This document shows positions 46,621-55,525 of a stretch of DNA of 64,000 nucleotides, one piece after another (the stretch's first letter is position 1; each line of letters opens with the position of its first letter). Position numbers and translations under genes: made by a program. The stretch is from assembly GCA_030345135.1 (NCBI GenBank), contig CP128386.1:5967327-6031326 (forward strand). The letters are read 5' to 3'. This stretch comes from Chitinophagaceae bacterium DXS (GTDB lineage Bacteria; Bacteroidota; Bacteroidia; Chitinophagales; Chitinophagaceae). The notes under the pieces are model-generated. The model had not been told where the DNA came from. It made no database searches and saw only the letters and a list, made by a program, of their open reading frames with translations.

Positions 46621-47724
46621 TTATTTATCCTTTTGGCTTTGTGCTAGTGCATATTCCGATTCCAATTCAGCAATGGGTTTAATGGACTCACAGGCTGCAA
46701 TGAATGGATCCTTTTCATTTTCCGATGCAAATTCTTTAGCCTTGTCCCGGTGTTCATTTACTTTGGCGACAATCTTTTGTTTGTCGGAGTCTCCGGCACC
46801 CCAAGCACAATAGCGTAGAAATTCCCTCATGTAATTATGATATTCTGCAAATTCATTTTGTCCTTTGGACAGTTCTAGTTCACTAAACCCTAATTTTTGA
46901 TTAACCAAAGACTGGAAAGCGATATGCTCGTCTGAATAAAAAGCGGAAGATACACTCGGCGATGTTTGTTCATATTGTTTTCCGCCCCATTCCCATGCGT
47001 CCCAGGTTGTATAGCGATAATTCCCTGTTTTTTCTTTAGTTTTTTCCTGCTGTTCTACGTGATCCATTTCGTGTATAAGATCAATCAATGGGCAATCAGG
47101 ATTATAATAAACAATTTTCTCTACCTGATCACCGGGAATGACCTGATCGTTGGTTTTCTCGTTAAGCATGTACGCAGGAACATCATAGTTTGGTTCTTTG
47201 CCTTCCTCTTTTTCAGGATCTGACCAGTAATGGCGTATCACTTCCGTGTAACAATGGTCGCGATCTTCTGTTTTCCTCAGTTGCCAACCGAGTGTGCCCA
47301 GTTTCACTTTTATTGCATTGAATGATGCAAGAGCTTCAGCTGGTATATCAGGCTTAGTTTTATCTTCTACATCCTCCTCGACGTCCGATGAATTTTCCAA
47401 TGAGAAGGACTGTAGATTTTTTTTAAAGTTTTCACCGGTCATATCCCCGATTTTTGTTTCCCCTTCTTTAAATGTCAGCCGTTGTATAATACCGTTGCCC
47501 TTTTCAGTGCCCGGAACAGCGGAAATATTCTCCAGGGTTTGAATGATTTTCAATTGCGTGGGAATATCGTGGGGTTGAGCATTATCGTTGCCTTGCAATT
47601 CCTTTAGTTTGATATGTTGAAAAGCAGGTATCGCACTGGTTGAAATCCCGCCTGACGGAGAATGATTGGCTGCTGACCTTGATGTAGGGTTGGAATGAGT
47701 AACATTATGTGTGCTTTCATGCAT
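46621..47724 (-). CDS. Orphan HExxH metalloprotease-like protein (possible toxin/effector)
   Basis: 367 residues, no signal peptide. Residues 1-125 are polar and low complexity, with a short GNGIIQRLTF segment like the IQR motifs found before toxin domains in Bacteroidota polymorphic-toxin and contractile-injection cargo. Residues 130-367 hold a conserved-looking catalytic domain with the zinc motif H218-E-M-D-H222 (LIDLIHEMDHVEQQ) and Tyr/Trp-rich stretches (YTTWDAWEWGGKQYE). No immunity, VgrG or injection-system gene is nearby. A cytoplasmic zincin or a secreted effector are both possible. Confidence 0.6.
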   Translation of the reverse strand: MHESTHNVTHSNPTSRSAANHSPSGGISTSAIPAFQHIKLKELQGNDNAQPHDIPTQLKIIQTLENISAVPGTEKGNGIIQRLTFKEGETKIGDMTGENFKKNLQSFSLENSSDVEEDVEDKTKPDIPAEALASFNAIKVKLGTLGWQLRKTEDRDHCYTEVIRHYWSDPEKEEGKEPNYDVPAYMLNEKTNDQVIPGDQVEKIVYYNPDCPLIDLIHEMDHVEQQEKTKEKTGNYRYTTWDAWEWGGKQYEQTSPSVSSAFYSDEHIAFQSLVNQKLGFSELELSKGQNEFAEYHNYMREFLRYCAWGAGDSDKQKIVAKVNEHRDKAKEFASENEKDPFIAACESIKPIAELESEYALAQSQKDK

Positions 47725-48111
47725 GTACTAAAACGTTGCATTGTTAAGAATGGAACTTAAATATAATTAATGTTTTTTGGCTTGTAAACTTTGTTTGAGC
47801 TAATACCATTACTCTTCTACCCGTGTGTTTGGGAAGATCATATGCCGCCGATTTTGCTTTAATTGTATGAGTGAAAGGCAATCGTAAACTTCCTGGTGCA
47901 GCAGGTCCTTGGGGGCCGGGCAGCAGTTACGAAAAGGTTAAAGTAGACGTTGCTAATCTTAATTTAATCTCCGCTTATTGCGTAAACTGATGCATGCTAA
48001 TATATTAGCAGTAAGTCAATTTGTAAACATTTACATTAATTGTGATAATTCGTGTAATTATTTATTGATCAACAACCCGGGAGTAGTATTCTCTTGAAAT
48101 AGATCCTTTTT
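47725..48111. other. 387-bp intergenic region with a 16-bp palindrome
   Basis: No gene is seen. TGCTAATATATTAGCA (47995-48010) is a perfect palindrome and sits in AT-rich DNA about 100 bp before the lipoprotein gene, a reasonable operator position. Confidence 0.5.
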
Positions 48112-48513
48112 ATGAAAGATTACCAGAATTACAATATTTATATTGGAGCGATAATCCTGCTGGTTCTTTTCAGCTGCAAAAAAACAATATCAGTTCAATT
48201 AGAGTGGGGAACTATAGAAACTCCCAAAAACGTAGAGGCAGGACTGCCAATTACCTCAAAAGTTCAGCTTATGTATTCGACAACCTCTTATCCCATCAAT
48301 TTTCAGGGCTTTCGAACAGTGGAAAAGTCAAAAAATCATTTTCTTATTGCAGCGCCTGCAACTATCATAACGCATGGAGCCGGTTCTGTGAACGCAATGG
48401 AATGGATAATGGACACCACGTACGTTTTATTAACAACCTCTTCTGGCCAATATATTCTTGATTTTGTTTTTAAAGGGAATGTAATGCAGTCGGACACCGT
48501 TGATGTAAGATGA
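48112..48513 (+). CDS. Small hypothetical lipoprotein
   Basis: 133 residues. Signal with lipobox LVLFSC, Cys22. The mature part is predicted beta-rich (VQLEWGTIETP, FLIAAPATIITHG, YILDFVFKGNV) with no known domain. The gene stands alone and is followed by a strong bidirectional terminator. Function is not recognised. Confidence 0.65.
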   Translation: MKDYQNYNIYIGAIILLVLFSCKKTISVQLEWGTIETPKNVEAGLPITSKVQLMYSTTSYPINFQGFRTVEKSKNHFLIAAPATIITHGAGSVNAMEWIMDTTYVLLTTSSGQYILDFVFKGNVMQSDTVDVR

Positions 48514-48609
48514 ACAGAAACTTCTTGTGTGTTTGTGAGTATCGAGACGAAACATTTCGGAGCCACAACAGCTGTAAATCCACGGAATTTTAGGATTGCC
48601 AAAAAACAA

Positions 48610-48641
48610 AAAAGCCTTGTAAATCAATTTACAAGGCTTTT
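48610..48641. terminator. Bidirectional terminator
   Basis: AAAAGCCTTGTAAAT and ATTTACAAGGCTTTT pair perfectly over 15 bp with a minimal loop; A and T runs on either side allow it to serve both the lipoprotein gene and the tRNA-like locus. Confidence 0.9.
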
Positions 48642-48649
48642 TAAATTGC

Positions 48650-48818
48650 TGTAGGGGTAGGAGTCGAACCTACACGAGGCAGTTGGCTAAAGTACAAAGT
48701 CTGGTGGTCAACCCCGGTCGGCCGAACTCGAGAGTAGGTCGACTCTATGCTTAGTTTATCCTGTTGTCCTCACCCCCGAGACGAGAGGGCATGTCTGCCA
48801 AAATTTCATCACCCCACA
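48650..48818 (-). ncRNA. tRNA-like RNA with large insert, 169 nt
   Basis: On the minus strand the ends pair as a 7-bp acceptor stem, TGTGGGG with CCCTACA (one G-U). The 5' part has T8, a short D arm (ATG...CAT with a class-II-like loop AAATTTTGGCAGA) and a 5-bp anticodon-type stem CCCTC/GGGGG with loop TCGTCTC. The 3' part has a perfect T arm, GTAGG-TTCGACT-CCTAC. Between them lie about 90 nt instead of 5-20. The anticodon loop has C at position 33, so decoding is doubtful. The insert contains AAACTAAGCATAGAG, which resembles tmRNA. A degraded tRNA, a tRNA with an insert or a new tRNA-like RNA are all possible. Confidence 0.45.
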
Positions 48819-48974
48819 GTATAAAAGAACTTTTTCCGTTTCTTTGAGAATGCAATATTAAAGAGATAAACTCACTTATTGCAAATATTTCAAAGATTTT
48901 TTTCTAAGTATTGAAATTATTTAATAAATTGGTGTTTTGGTTAGATTTTATTTAATTTTAAACAAAATAAACCC

Positions 48975-49439
48975 GTGAAATTTAATTTAGACAAACTTGA
49001 CTTCCAGATTATCCAGGAAATGATGGAAAACGCAGAAATTTCCTACGCGGATCTCGGTAAAAAGCTATTTGTTTCAGGGGGCACAATCCATGTCCGCATT
49101 AAAAAGCTACAGGAGTTCGGTATTGTTAAAGGTACTAAACTCAATGTAGATTTAAAATCTTTAGGTTACGATGTTATAGCTTTCATCGGTATTTATCTCG
49201 AAAAAAGCTCTTTATATGATTCCGTTGCCAAAGAATTAAGAAAAATCCCGCAGATTGTTCGCCTTAACTACACAACAGGAAATTACAGCATGTTTGCTGA
49301 GATTGTTTGCAAAGACATTCAGCAGCTCCGCTTTGTTTTACACGATGAACTCCAGAAAATAAAAGGCATAGAGCGAACGGAGACCTTTATCTCGCTAGAT
49401 GAAAGTTTTAGCCGGAATGTGTTGGTTAGCAGCGAGTGA
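48975..49439 (+). CDS. Lrp/AsnC-family transcriptional regulator
   Basis: 154 residues from a GTG start. N-terminal HTH (LDFQIIQEMMENAEISYADL, then LFVSGGTIHVRIKKLQE) and a C-terminal RAM/ACT-like domain (VIAFIGIYLE, RLNYTTGNYSMFAEIVCKD) are both present. Such proteins respond to amino acids and regulate metabolism globally. The gene follows the tRNA-like locus, which is on the other strand, and is followed by a terminator hairpin enclosed in stutter repeats. Confidence 0.93.
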   Translation: MKFNLDKLDFQIIQEMMENAEISYADLGKKLFVSGGTIHVRIKKLQEFGIVKGTKLNVDLKSLGYDVIAFIGIYLEKSSLYDSVAKELRKIPQIVRLNYTTGNYSMFAEIVCKDIQQLRFVLHDELQKIKGIERTETFISLDESFSRNVLVSSE

Positions 49440-49458
49440 GAGGATCAGGGTGGAAGGA

Positions 49459-49677
49459 ATGAGGCTTGAGGCCTGAGGTATGAGGCAGAAGGAATAAGGT
49501 CTAATGCCTAACGTTGATGTATGAAGAGGAAGGTTTAAGGCATGAGCTATATGGTTTAACGAACGCCAGAAGTGTCCCGCACCGAAAATGCCGGACACTT
49601 TTTGTTATTATTCACATTCCATACCCGAAGCCTTCGTCTACCGCCTCAAGCCTTATACCTCAAGCCTCACGCCTCTC
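49459..49677. repeat. GAGGCTTGAGG inverted pair enclosing a terminator
   Basis: The left arm 49459-49486 (TGAGGCTTGAGGCCTGAGG) and the right arm 49641-49677 are inverted copies of the GAGG word family also present at 1498-1610. Between them is a terminator hairpin. The 316-bp gap has no gene. Confidence 0.8.
49570..49604 (+). terminator. Terminator after the Lrp-type gene
   Basis: AAGTGTCC and GGACACTT pair over 8 bp (15-nt loop with an inner partial stem), followed by TTTTT. Confidence 0.75.
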
Positions 49678-49755
49678 CCCCTTAACCATAACTTATCATT
49701 TTCTTCGCTCTTCCCATTTATTTAATGTGTAACTTCAAGCAAACCTTTAATTTTT

Positions 49756-50229
49756 ATGCGTTGGAGAAAGTTTAACGGAGAAACCATCCATTTACCTATC
49801 AAAAATGCGGTAGAAGAGGCTATAAAAAGAGAGTATGCAAAGGGCGTTCGATTGAAAGTTTGCATAGGAACTGATAGCCAGGTAAAGGGTGAGGAAACAG
49901 AATTTGCCACGGTAATTGTTTTTTTGAGGGAGCACAATGGTGGATTTATGTACATCCACAATGAAAAAACAAGGCACAAGTACAACATCAAGGAACGTAT
50001 GCTGGTTGAAGTTGCTAAAAGCATTGAAATTGCATACGAATTGTGCAACCTGTTTATTCAGTATGATATTGACATGGAAGTTCATGCTGATATCAACACA
50101 AATCCTCAGTTTAAAAGCAATGACGCTTTGCGTGAAGCCATGGGTTATATTCTTGGTATGGGCTTCGCGTTTAAAGCGAAACCGGAGGCCTTCGCCAGTA
50201 GTTGCTGCGCGGATAAAGTTTGCAACTAA
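49756..50229 (+). CDS. YkuK-family RNase H-like protein (DUF458)
   Basis: 157 residues. The opening WRKFNGETIHLPIKNAVEEA and the IGTDSQVKGEETEFATVIVF strand give the first acidic residue of an RNase-H-like site. NIKERMLVEVAKSIEIAYEL and VHADINTNPQFKSN supply further conserved acidic residues. No activity has been shown for the family, though a nuclease role is predicted from the fold. Single gene; it lies after a repeat-bounded gap. Confidence 0.88.
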   Translation: MRWRKFNGETIHLPIKNAVEEAIKREYAKGVRLKVCIGTDSQVKGEETEFATVIVFLREHNGGFMYIHNEKTRHKYNIKERMLVEVAKSIEIAYELCNLFIQYDIDMEVHADINTNPQFKSNDALREAMGYILGMGFAFKAKPEAFASSCCADKVCN

Positions 50230-50387
50230 TTGAGCTCAACATCGCTCTGTGCACAATCTGTCCCGGCAGGTTGCATGATATCCTTTCCCCTATACTTTTT
50301 GAAATTGACACTCGGCCCTAAAAAAATACAACTCATCCCGGCAACATTTTACTGCTGTAAGATATCTATTAAGAAAGAATATCAACC

Positions 50388-50780
50388 ATGTATAAACTGC
50401 TCCTTTTATCTCTTTTTGTCTTTTGTTTCGGCTCATGCAGCAAGGAGGATCATTCTCTGCCGTTAAATGAAATAAGCGGTACATGGAAATATGTGGGCGA
50501 AAGGGCAGGCAAGGCTAATGCTTATTTTATACAGAAAGATTCGGCTGACTACTATTTCCGTTTTGCGCCTGATACCTACCTGCGCCAGAGAGACGGCGCC
50601 CGTATTTGCGGCAGTTACTTTTATTCAAAAGGGACGCTGACTTTACGCATTGGCAAGTCAGACAGCAGTTTTCAGGCTCAGTTTCTCAATGATACACTTG
50701 TACTTAGATCCAATGATCATCCTGGAAATGGCTTCCAGTACTTCATCCAGTCGCTCAGGCAACTAAAAAACTGCAACTAA
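50388..50780 (+). CDS. Small lipocalin-like hypothetical lipoprotein
   Basis: 130 residues. Lipobox CFGSC with Cys17. The mature part opens LPLNEISGTWKYVGER, a GxW motif common at the start of lipocalin-like barrels, and continues with alternating strands (YYFRFAPDTYL, GTLTLRIGKSDSSF). No ligand can be read. It precedes the second ECF sigma gene by about 140 bp on the same strand. Confidence 0.68.
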   Translation: MYKLLLLSLFVFCFGSCSKEDHSLPLNEISGTWKYVGERAGKANAYFIQKDSADYYFRFAPDTYLRQRDGARICGSYFYSKGTLTLRIGKSDSSFQAQFLNDTLVLRSNDHPGNGFQYFIQSLRQLKNCN

Positions 50781-50918
50781 ACTCATCTGCGATTTTAACC
50801 AGTGGTGTAAAATCAACATCATTTTCCCGGGGCTTGAATAATTTTGCGCCATAAAAAAAATTAAGCACTGCATAGGGGTAACTTTCTTTTGGACTGTTAC
50901 TATTGAAAAGGATTTAAA

Positions 50919-51536
50919 GTGAATGCAGTTGCACTTGGTACATCTTGTCAAACATTTATTTTGGAGTATAGCGACAATGCACTTGTGCAATCTTTGATCA
51001 ATGGCAATGAACAAGCCTTTGAACAGGTTTTTAAAGCCTATTTTAAAAATCTGCATGCCTATGCCTGCAATATTCTTAAAAACGATGCAACAAGCGAGGA
51101 AGTGGTTCAGAATGTATTCTTTAAACTTTGGAACAGCAAGAGCAATATTAATGTTCAATCTTCTCTCAGTGCCTATTTATACAGAGCCGTACACAATGAA
51201 TGCATGAATCATATAAAACATGGAAATGTAAGAAAGGTCTACCAATTGCATGCCGCACATACCATGCAATCAGCAGGTAACGGGCATGCAGATCATAGTC
51301 ATGCGAGAGCCGAGCTGCAACAAAAATTACAGGAAGCTTTGAATGATTTACCAGAACAGTGCAGAACTGTTTTTCAACTAAGCAGGTTTGAGGAGTTAAA
51401 GTACCGGGAAATTGCAAAAGTGTTGGGTATCTCGGTAAAAACGGTTGAAAACCAAATGGGTAAAGCGTTGCGGATACTCAGAACAAAACTGGCTGATTTT
51501 CTGCCATTGCTTATTTTTATTCACTGCCTATTTTAA
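50919..51536 (+). CDS. ECF-type sigma factor (second locus)
   Basis: 205 residues from a GTG start. Region 2: FEQVFKAYFKNLHAYACNIL, then SEEVVQNVFFKLWNSK; region 4 HTH: EELKYREIAKVLGISVKTVE after LPEQCRTVFQLS. It belongs to the Bacteroidota FecI-like group. The FecR gene starts 11 bp after its stop codon and the STN-repeat protein follows, so the three form an operon and a signalling unit. Confidence 0.94.
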   Translation: MNAVALGTSCQTFILEYSDNALVQSLINGNEQAFEQVFKAYFKNLHAYACNILKNDATSEEVVQNVFFKLWNSKSNINVQSSLSAYLYRAVHNECMNHIKHGNVRKVYQLHAAHTMQSAGNGHADHSHARAELQQKLQEALNDLPEQCRTVFQLSRFEELKYREIAKVLGISVKTVENQMGKALRILRTKLADFLPLLIFIHCLF

Positions 51537-51547
51537 ACCTACGTTGA

Positions 51548-52540
51548 TTGAAACATTTTTCGAACGATATGATTGATGATCTGCTGGTTAAATACCTTGC
51601 CGGAGAAATAACACCGGACGAGGAACAGGTATTGAATCAATGGATAAATGAAGGCGCAGAGAACAGGAAATATTATAACGATTTCAGGTTGATATGGGAA
51701 AAAAGCCTTGACCTGGCGGCTAAAAGTACGATGGACGAACATGAGGCGTGGAAACGGTTTCAGCAACGCATCAATCAGAAGCCCGGCGCGGCCATTGTTG
51801 AGCTCCCTCGTAAAAAGACTAAACGAAATACCTGGCTAAAAATTGCTGCTGCAATGTTTTTTGTAATTGCCGGATCTGCAATAACATATCTGTACATTTT
51901 TAAGCCAAAGCCAGTTGAGACACTGCAAATCGCGACTGTAAATGAAGTGATCAATGATACATTGCCAGATGCTTCCGTAGTGACACTGAATAAGCATTCA
52001 AAACTTTACTATCCGTCGAGGTTTAATAAAGACAACCGCTCTGTGACACTGGAAGGAGAGGCTTTCTTCAACATAACACCAAACAAGCAGTCACCTTTTT
52101 TGATTACGGTGAATGACATTACTGTAAAAGTGGTTGGCACTTCATTTAATATAAGAAGCTTTAATGGCAAGACAGAAGTTATCGTAGAAACTGGTGTAGT
52201 GCAGGTAATAAAGAACGGAAAGATAACTGAGCTGAGGCCCAAAGAGAAAATAGTAACCGATGCGCAAGATTCATCTTTTACAAAGCAACCTTTAACGGAT
52301 GAACTGTACAACTACTACAGAAGCAAGAAATTTATTTGTGATAATACGTCGCTGGAACGTTTGGTTGAAATGCTGAACGAGGCTTACGGAGTACATATAA
52401 TTATCGCAAAAGATGAACTGAAAAAACTTTCACTCACAACCACATTTGATAACGAAACCCTGGATCATATTATCGAAATAATCAGTGACACATTTAATAT
52501 TTCGGTAGTTCATAAAGACGGCCAGATCATTCTTGAATAA
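51548..52540 (+). CDS. FecR family anti-sigma factor (second locus)
   Basis: 330 residues. N-terminal sigma-binding part (DDLLVKYLAGEITPDEEQVL), membrane helix at about 92-118 (WLKIAAAMFFVIAGSAITY), then the periplasmic FecR domain (LPDASVVTLNKHSKLYYPS, VTLEGEAFFNITP) and a C-terminal DUF4974-like part ending ISDTFNISVVHKDGQIILE. It should hold the sigma factor inactive until signalled by its outer-membrane partner. It sits 15 bp upstream of the STN-domain gene, which replaces the usual SusC receptor. Confidence 0.94.
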   Translation: MKHFSNDMIDDLLVKYLAGEITPDEEQVLNQWINEGAENRKYYNDFRLIWEKSLDLAAKSTMDEHEAWKRFQQRINQKPGAAIVELPRKKTKRNTWLKIAAAMFFVIAGSAITYLYIFKPKPVETLQIATVNEVINDTLPDASVVTLNKHSKLYYPSRFNKDNRSVTLEGEAFFNITPNKQSPFLITVNDITVKVVGTSFNIRSFNGKTEVIVETGVVQVIKNGKITELRPKEKIVTDAQDSSFTKQPLTDELYNYYRSKKFICDNTSLERLVEMLNEAYGVHIIIAKDELKKLSLTTTFDNETLDHIIEIISDTFNISVVHKDGQIILE

Positions 52541-52554
52541 AACAGGAAATTAAG

Positions 52555-54387
52555 ATGGAACAATTTTTTTGCCGGTTAAAAAAACGGCTTGGGATAACTA
52601 TTGGCATCATTGTTTGCATAGCATGTAGCGCTGTGGCGCAAAGCCAGCTGAATAAGCAAGTGTCATTTGAAGTGCACAATGAAAAGCTGGAAGATGTATT
52701 GGGCGTACTTAGCAATAAAGGCAACTTCTATTTTTCCTACAGCAGCAATATCATCAGAAAAGATAGCGTAGTAAGCCTTAAAGTAGTTAATAAGACTGTA
52801 AAGCAGGTGCTGGATGTTTTGCTCAAAGGATATGAGTACAAAGAAAACGGCAATTACATCATTATAAAAAAAGCTCCCGCGCGTGTCACAGTCGTAACCA
52901 CACAGATTGTAGCGGATAAACAATATACCATTAGCGGATATATTATAAATGAAGAAACAGGAGAAAAGATAAGTGATGCCAGCATCTATGAAAAGCATCA
53001 ACTGGCTTCGGCGTTAAGTGATGAAACAGGCTTCTTCAAACTGAAGTTAAAAAGCAAGTATCGGACTGCTGAAATAACCATCAGTAAAGAATTGTATGAA
53101 GACACTACAGTTAATCTAGCCTCTAAACAAAGCCAGCAGCTAACGATAGCCATCACACCAATAGAAGTGCCTGTAACAATCAGCCCGGAAGATTATTCCC
53201 TTCCGGATTCTGTAATTGTAAAAGTGAAAACTGACAGCACGGAGACTGAGTACACATTTGTAAAGCAGGATTCTGTTAAGGTTGAAAAGACTGTATTGGG
53301 GAAGTTTTTTCTTACATCCAAACAAAGGATTCAAAGTCTCAATTTAAAGAAGATCATTGCGGAACGCCCATTCCAGGTTTCGCTGACTCCCGGATTGAGT
53401 TCACATGGAAAGTTAAGTCCGCAGGTTGTAAATAACTTTTCGTTGAACGTATTGGGCGGTTATACAGGTGGAACAGAAGGTGTTGAAATAGGCGGTTTAT
53501 TCAACATCAATAAGAAAGATGCACGATATGTTCAGGTGGCTGGTGTATTCAATATTGTAGGAGGGTCAGTGGCGGGAGTGCAGGTAGCAGGTATTCATAA
53601 CCTTGTTTTGCATGATCAATCGGGTGTGCAAGTAGCTGGTATCAGCAATCTTGTGCACAGTGACGCGAGTGGTGTTCAGGTAGCTGGTATTTACAATCAT
53701 GCGACCAATAGTGTTAAGGGTGTGCAGGTTGCAGGTATTGGTAATTTCACCAATTATACAAAAGGTGTTCAGACCGCAGGTATAGTTAACATTACACACG
53801 AAGATTTGAAAGGTGTTCAGATTGCAGGTGTATTTAACTATGCGAAATCGTTGAAGGGAGTGCAGATCGGCCTGATCAATTTTGCAGATACATCTGATGG
53901 GTATAGCATTGGTCTGATCAATTTTGTGAGAAGAGGGTATCATAAGATCGGGATATCTACAAACGAATTGATGCAATTGAACGTGGCATTCAAATCAGGC
54001 AACAGAAAACTGTATAGCATTTTGCTTGGCGGAATGAGCACCAATGCAAATGAAAAATTATATTCATTCGGATATGGTTTGGGAACGGAAATCGGGATTG
54101 GCAGAATGTTTTCAATTAATCCTGAGTTAACAACGCAATACCTGTACAAAGGTGCCTGGGACGAATACAATTCATTAAACAAACTTACGCTGAATGCGAA
54201 TTTTAAGATTGGCAAGTATTTCTCCATCTATGCAGGTCCCGTGTTGAATATTTATTATGGAGATCAAAATGCTGCTTCAAGTGAATACAAATCTGTAACG
54301 CCGCCATCCGGCTATCATCAATTTGATTTCAAGAATGATCATCTAACCGGATGGGTTGGGTGGAATGCGGGAATACATATTTTTTAA
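52555..54387 (+). CDS. STN-domain protein with tandem GVQVAGI repeats (outer-surface, function unknown)
   Basis: 610 residues. Signal peptide (to AVAQSQ), then an STN domain (about 35-95; FEVHNEKLEDVLGVLSNKG) that in known systems contacts FecR, then a carboxypeptidase-regulatory-like domain (about 125-200). Residues 308-455 form about ten tandem units of 15-17 residues with consensus GVQVAGIxNLxxxDxS, comparable with LA_2272-type surface repeats. The last 150 residues look like antiparallel beta strands ending in an aromatic residue, as in a barrel. No TonB plug is seen. Its place after sigma/FecR suggests it is the sensor itself. Confidence 0.8.
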   Translation: MEQFFCRLKKRLGITIGIIVCIACSAVAQSQLNKQVSFEVHNEKLEDVLGVLSNKGNFYFSYSSNIIRKDSVVSLKVVNKTVKQVLDVLLKGYEYKENGNYIIIKKAPARVTVVTTQIVADKQYTISGYIINEETGEKISDASIYEKHQLASALSDETGFFKLKLKSKYRTAEITISKELYEDTTVNLASKQSQQLTIAITPIEVPVTISPEDYSLPDSVIVKVKTDSTETEYTFVKQDSVKVEKTVLGKFFLTSKQRIQSLNLKKIIAERPFQVSLTPGLSSHGKLSPQVVNNFSLNVLGGYTGGTEGVEIGGLFNINKKDARYVQVAGVFNIVGGSVAGVQVAGIHNLVLHDQSGVQVAGISNLVHSDASGVQVAGIYNHATNSVKGVQVAGIGNFTNYTKGVQTAGIVNITHEDLKGVQIAGVFNYAKSLKGVQIGLINFADTSDGYSIGLINFVRRGYHKIGISTNELMQLNVAFKSGNRKLYSILLGGMSTNANEKLYSFGYGLGTEIGIGRMFSINPELTTQYLYKGAWDEYNSLNKLTLNANFKIGKYFSIYAGPVLNIYYGDQNAASSEYKSVTPPSGYHQFDFKNDHLTGWVGWNAGIHIF

Positions 54388-54440
54388 GTGAGTCGCTTGT
54401 CTTCCGAAACTAACTTTCAACATTATTGAAGTGTGGGCTG

Positions 54441-55435
54441 TCATCGTCATTTCGAGCGAAAAGAAAGTTGATTGAGAATAGTGACTCTGACAGATACAAA
54501 ACAGTTGCGGGAAATCGGCTGAAGGTCAGGTTATTGAATTTTGTGAGAAATTGATAGCGGTTAATGCCCTACGGGCAATGCTGGTCATCTTCATGGTTGA
54601 TTCTATTGAGCTTAATCCCCTACGGGGAAAGAACAACATGCAAACTGTTTATCACTTAGGTCGTTGACAGCCGTTTGATTTTTGAAAGAGTTCCGATGCA
54701 TATCGTCATTTCGAGCGGAAATAGGTTGATTGTGTTTAGTGAAATCGGTAGCTATAAAACCGTCGCGGGAAATCTTCCGAAAATTGAGCTGTTGAATTTT
54801 GTGAGAATCTGATAGCGCACAAGGTTAATGCCCTACGGGCAATGCTGTTCCCCTTATGGTGTGTCTCTATTGAGCTTAATCCCCTACGGGGAAAAGAACA
54901 ACATGCAAACTGTTTGTTACGCAAGGCACTGGCAGTTGCTTGAATTCGGAAGCTTTCGATATCATCGTCATTTCGAGCGAAAAGAAAGTTGATTGTGAAT
55001 AGTGACTCTGACAGATACAAAACAGTTGCGGGAAATCGGCTGAAGGTCAGGTTATTGAATTTTTTGAGAAATTGATAGCGGTTAATGCCCTACGGGCAAT
55101 GCTGGCCATCTTCATGGTTGATTCTATTGAGCTTAATCCCCTACGGGGAAAAACAACATGTCGCTTTTCGCAACCGAATAGCGGCAAGAACTGTTGAATT
55201 AAATAACTACGTGAAAAAACTATTAAGCTTAATCCTCTGCGGGGAAAAGAGAAACCCGAAGGTTGTTTAATATCTAAGTAGGCAGCCTTACCCGAAGTAA
55301 ACAATTCCATGCGGCGAAAATAAACCCGAAGATTATTGAGAACCTTGCAGGCCGGTCTTGCCCGTAGGGCATTAAGCTCAATAGAACTGTAGACGCATAA
55401 GTTCTTATTGTCCGTAGGACATTAACCATACATAA
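54441..55435. repeat. 260-bp tandem array with REP-like hairpins
   Basis: Three units begin near 54441, 54701 and 54963 (periods about 259 and 262). Units 1 and 3 are almost identical; unit 2 is clearly diverged. Each contains CATCGTCATTTCGAGCG near its start and two hairpins, TTAATGCCCTACGGGCAA and CTTAATCCCCTACGGGGAAA. After 55190 only degenerate hairpin copies remain: one direct (near 55228) and two inverted (near 55358-55385 and 55410-55425). This explains almost all of the 1138-bp gap; no gene is supported. Confidence 0.9.
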
Positions 55436-55525
55436 ACCAGGAAAATTCACTGAAGCAATAGGGGGAACTCATCCCTCGATTGTCAATCATGCAAATATCA
55501 ACCTGTTCTATTAAACACACCAAAA

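Noticed and set aside
48650-48818. Ordinary tmRNA or ordinary tRNA
   Set aside because: No tmRNA 5' GGGGCUG start and no tag ending ALAA is present; the RNA is too long and has a wrong anticodon loop for a functional standard tRNA. It is listed only as tRNA-like.
54736-55310. Two minus-strand frames with repeated FPRRGLS peptides
   Set aside because: The peptides are translations of the repeated hairpin CCCCTACGGGG; there is no start context and the frame breaks between units.
54441-55435. CRISPR array
   Set aside because: Units are about 260 bp with hairpins, spacers are not unique and of constant length, and no cas gene is present.
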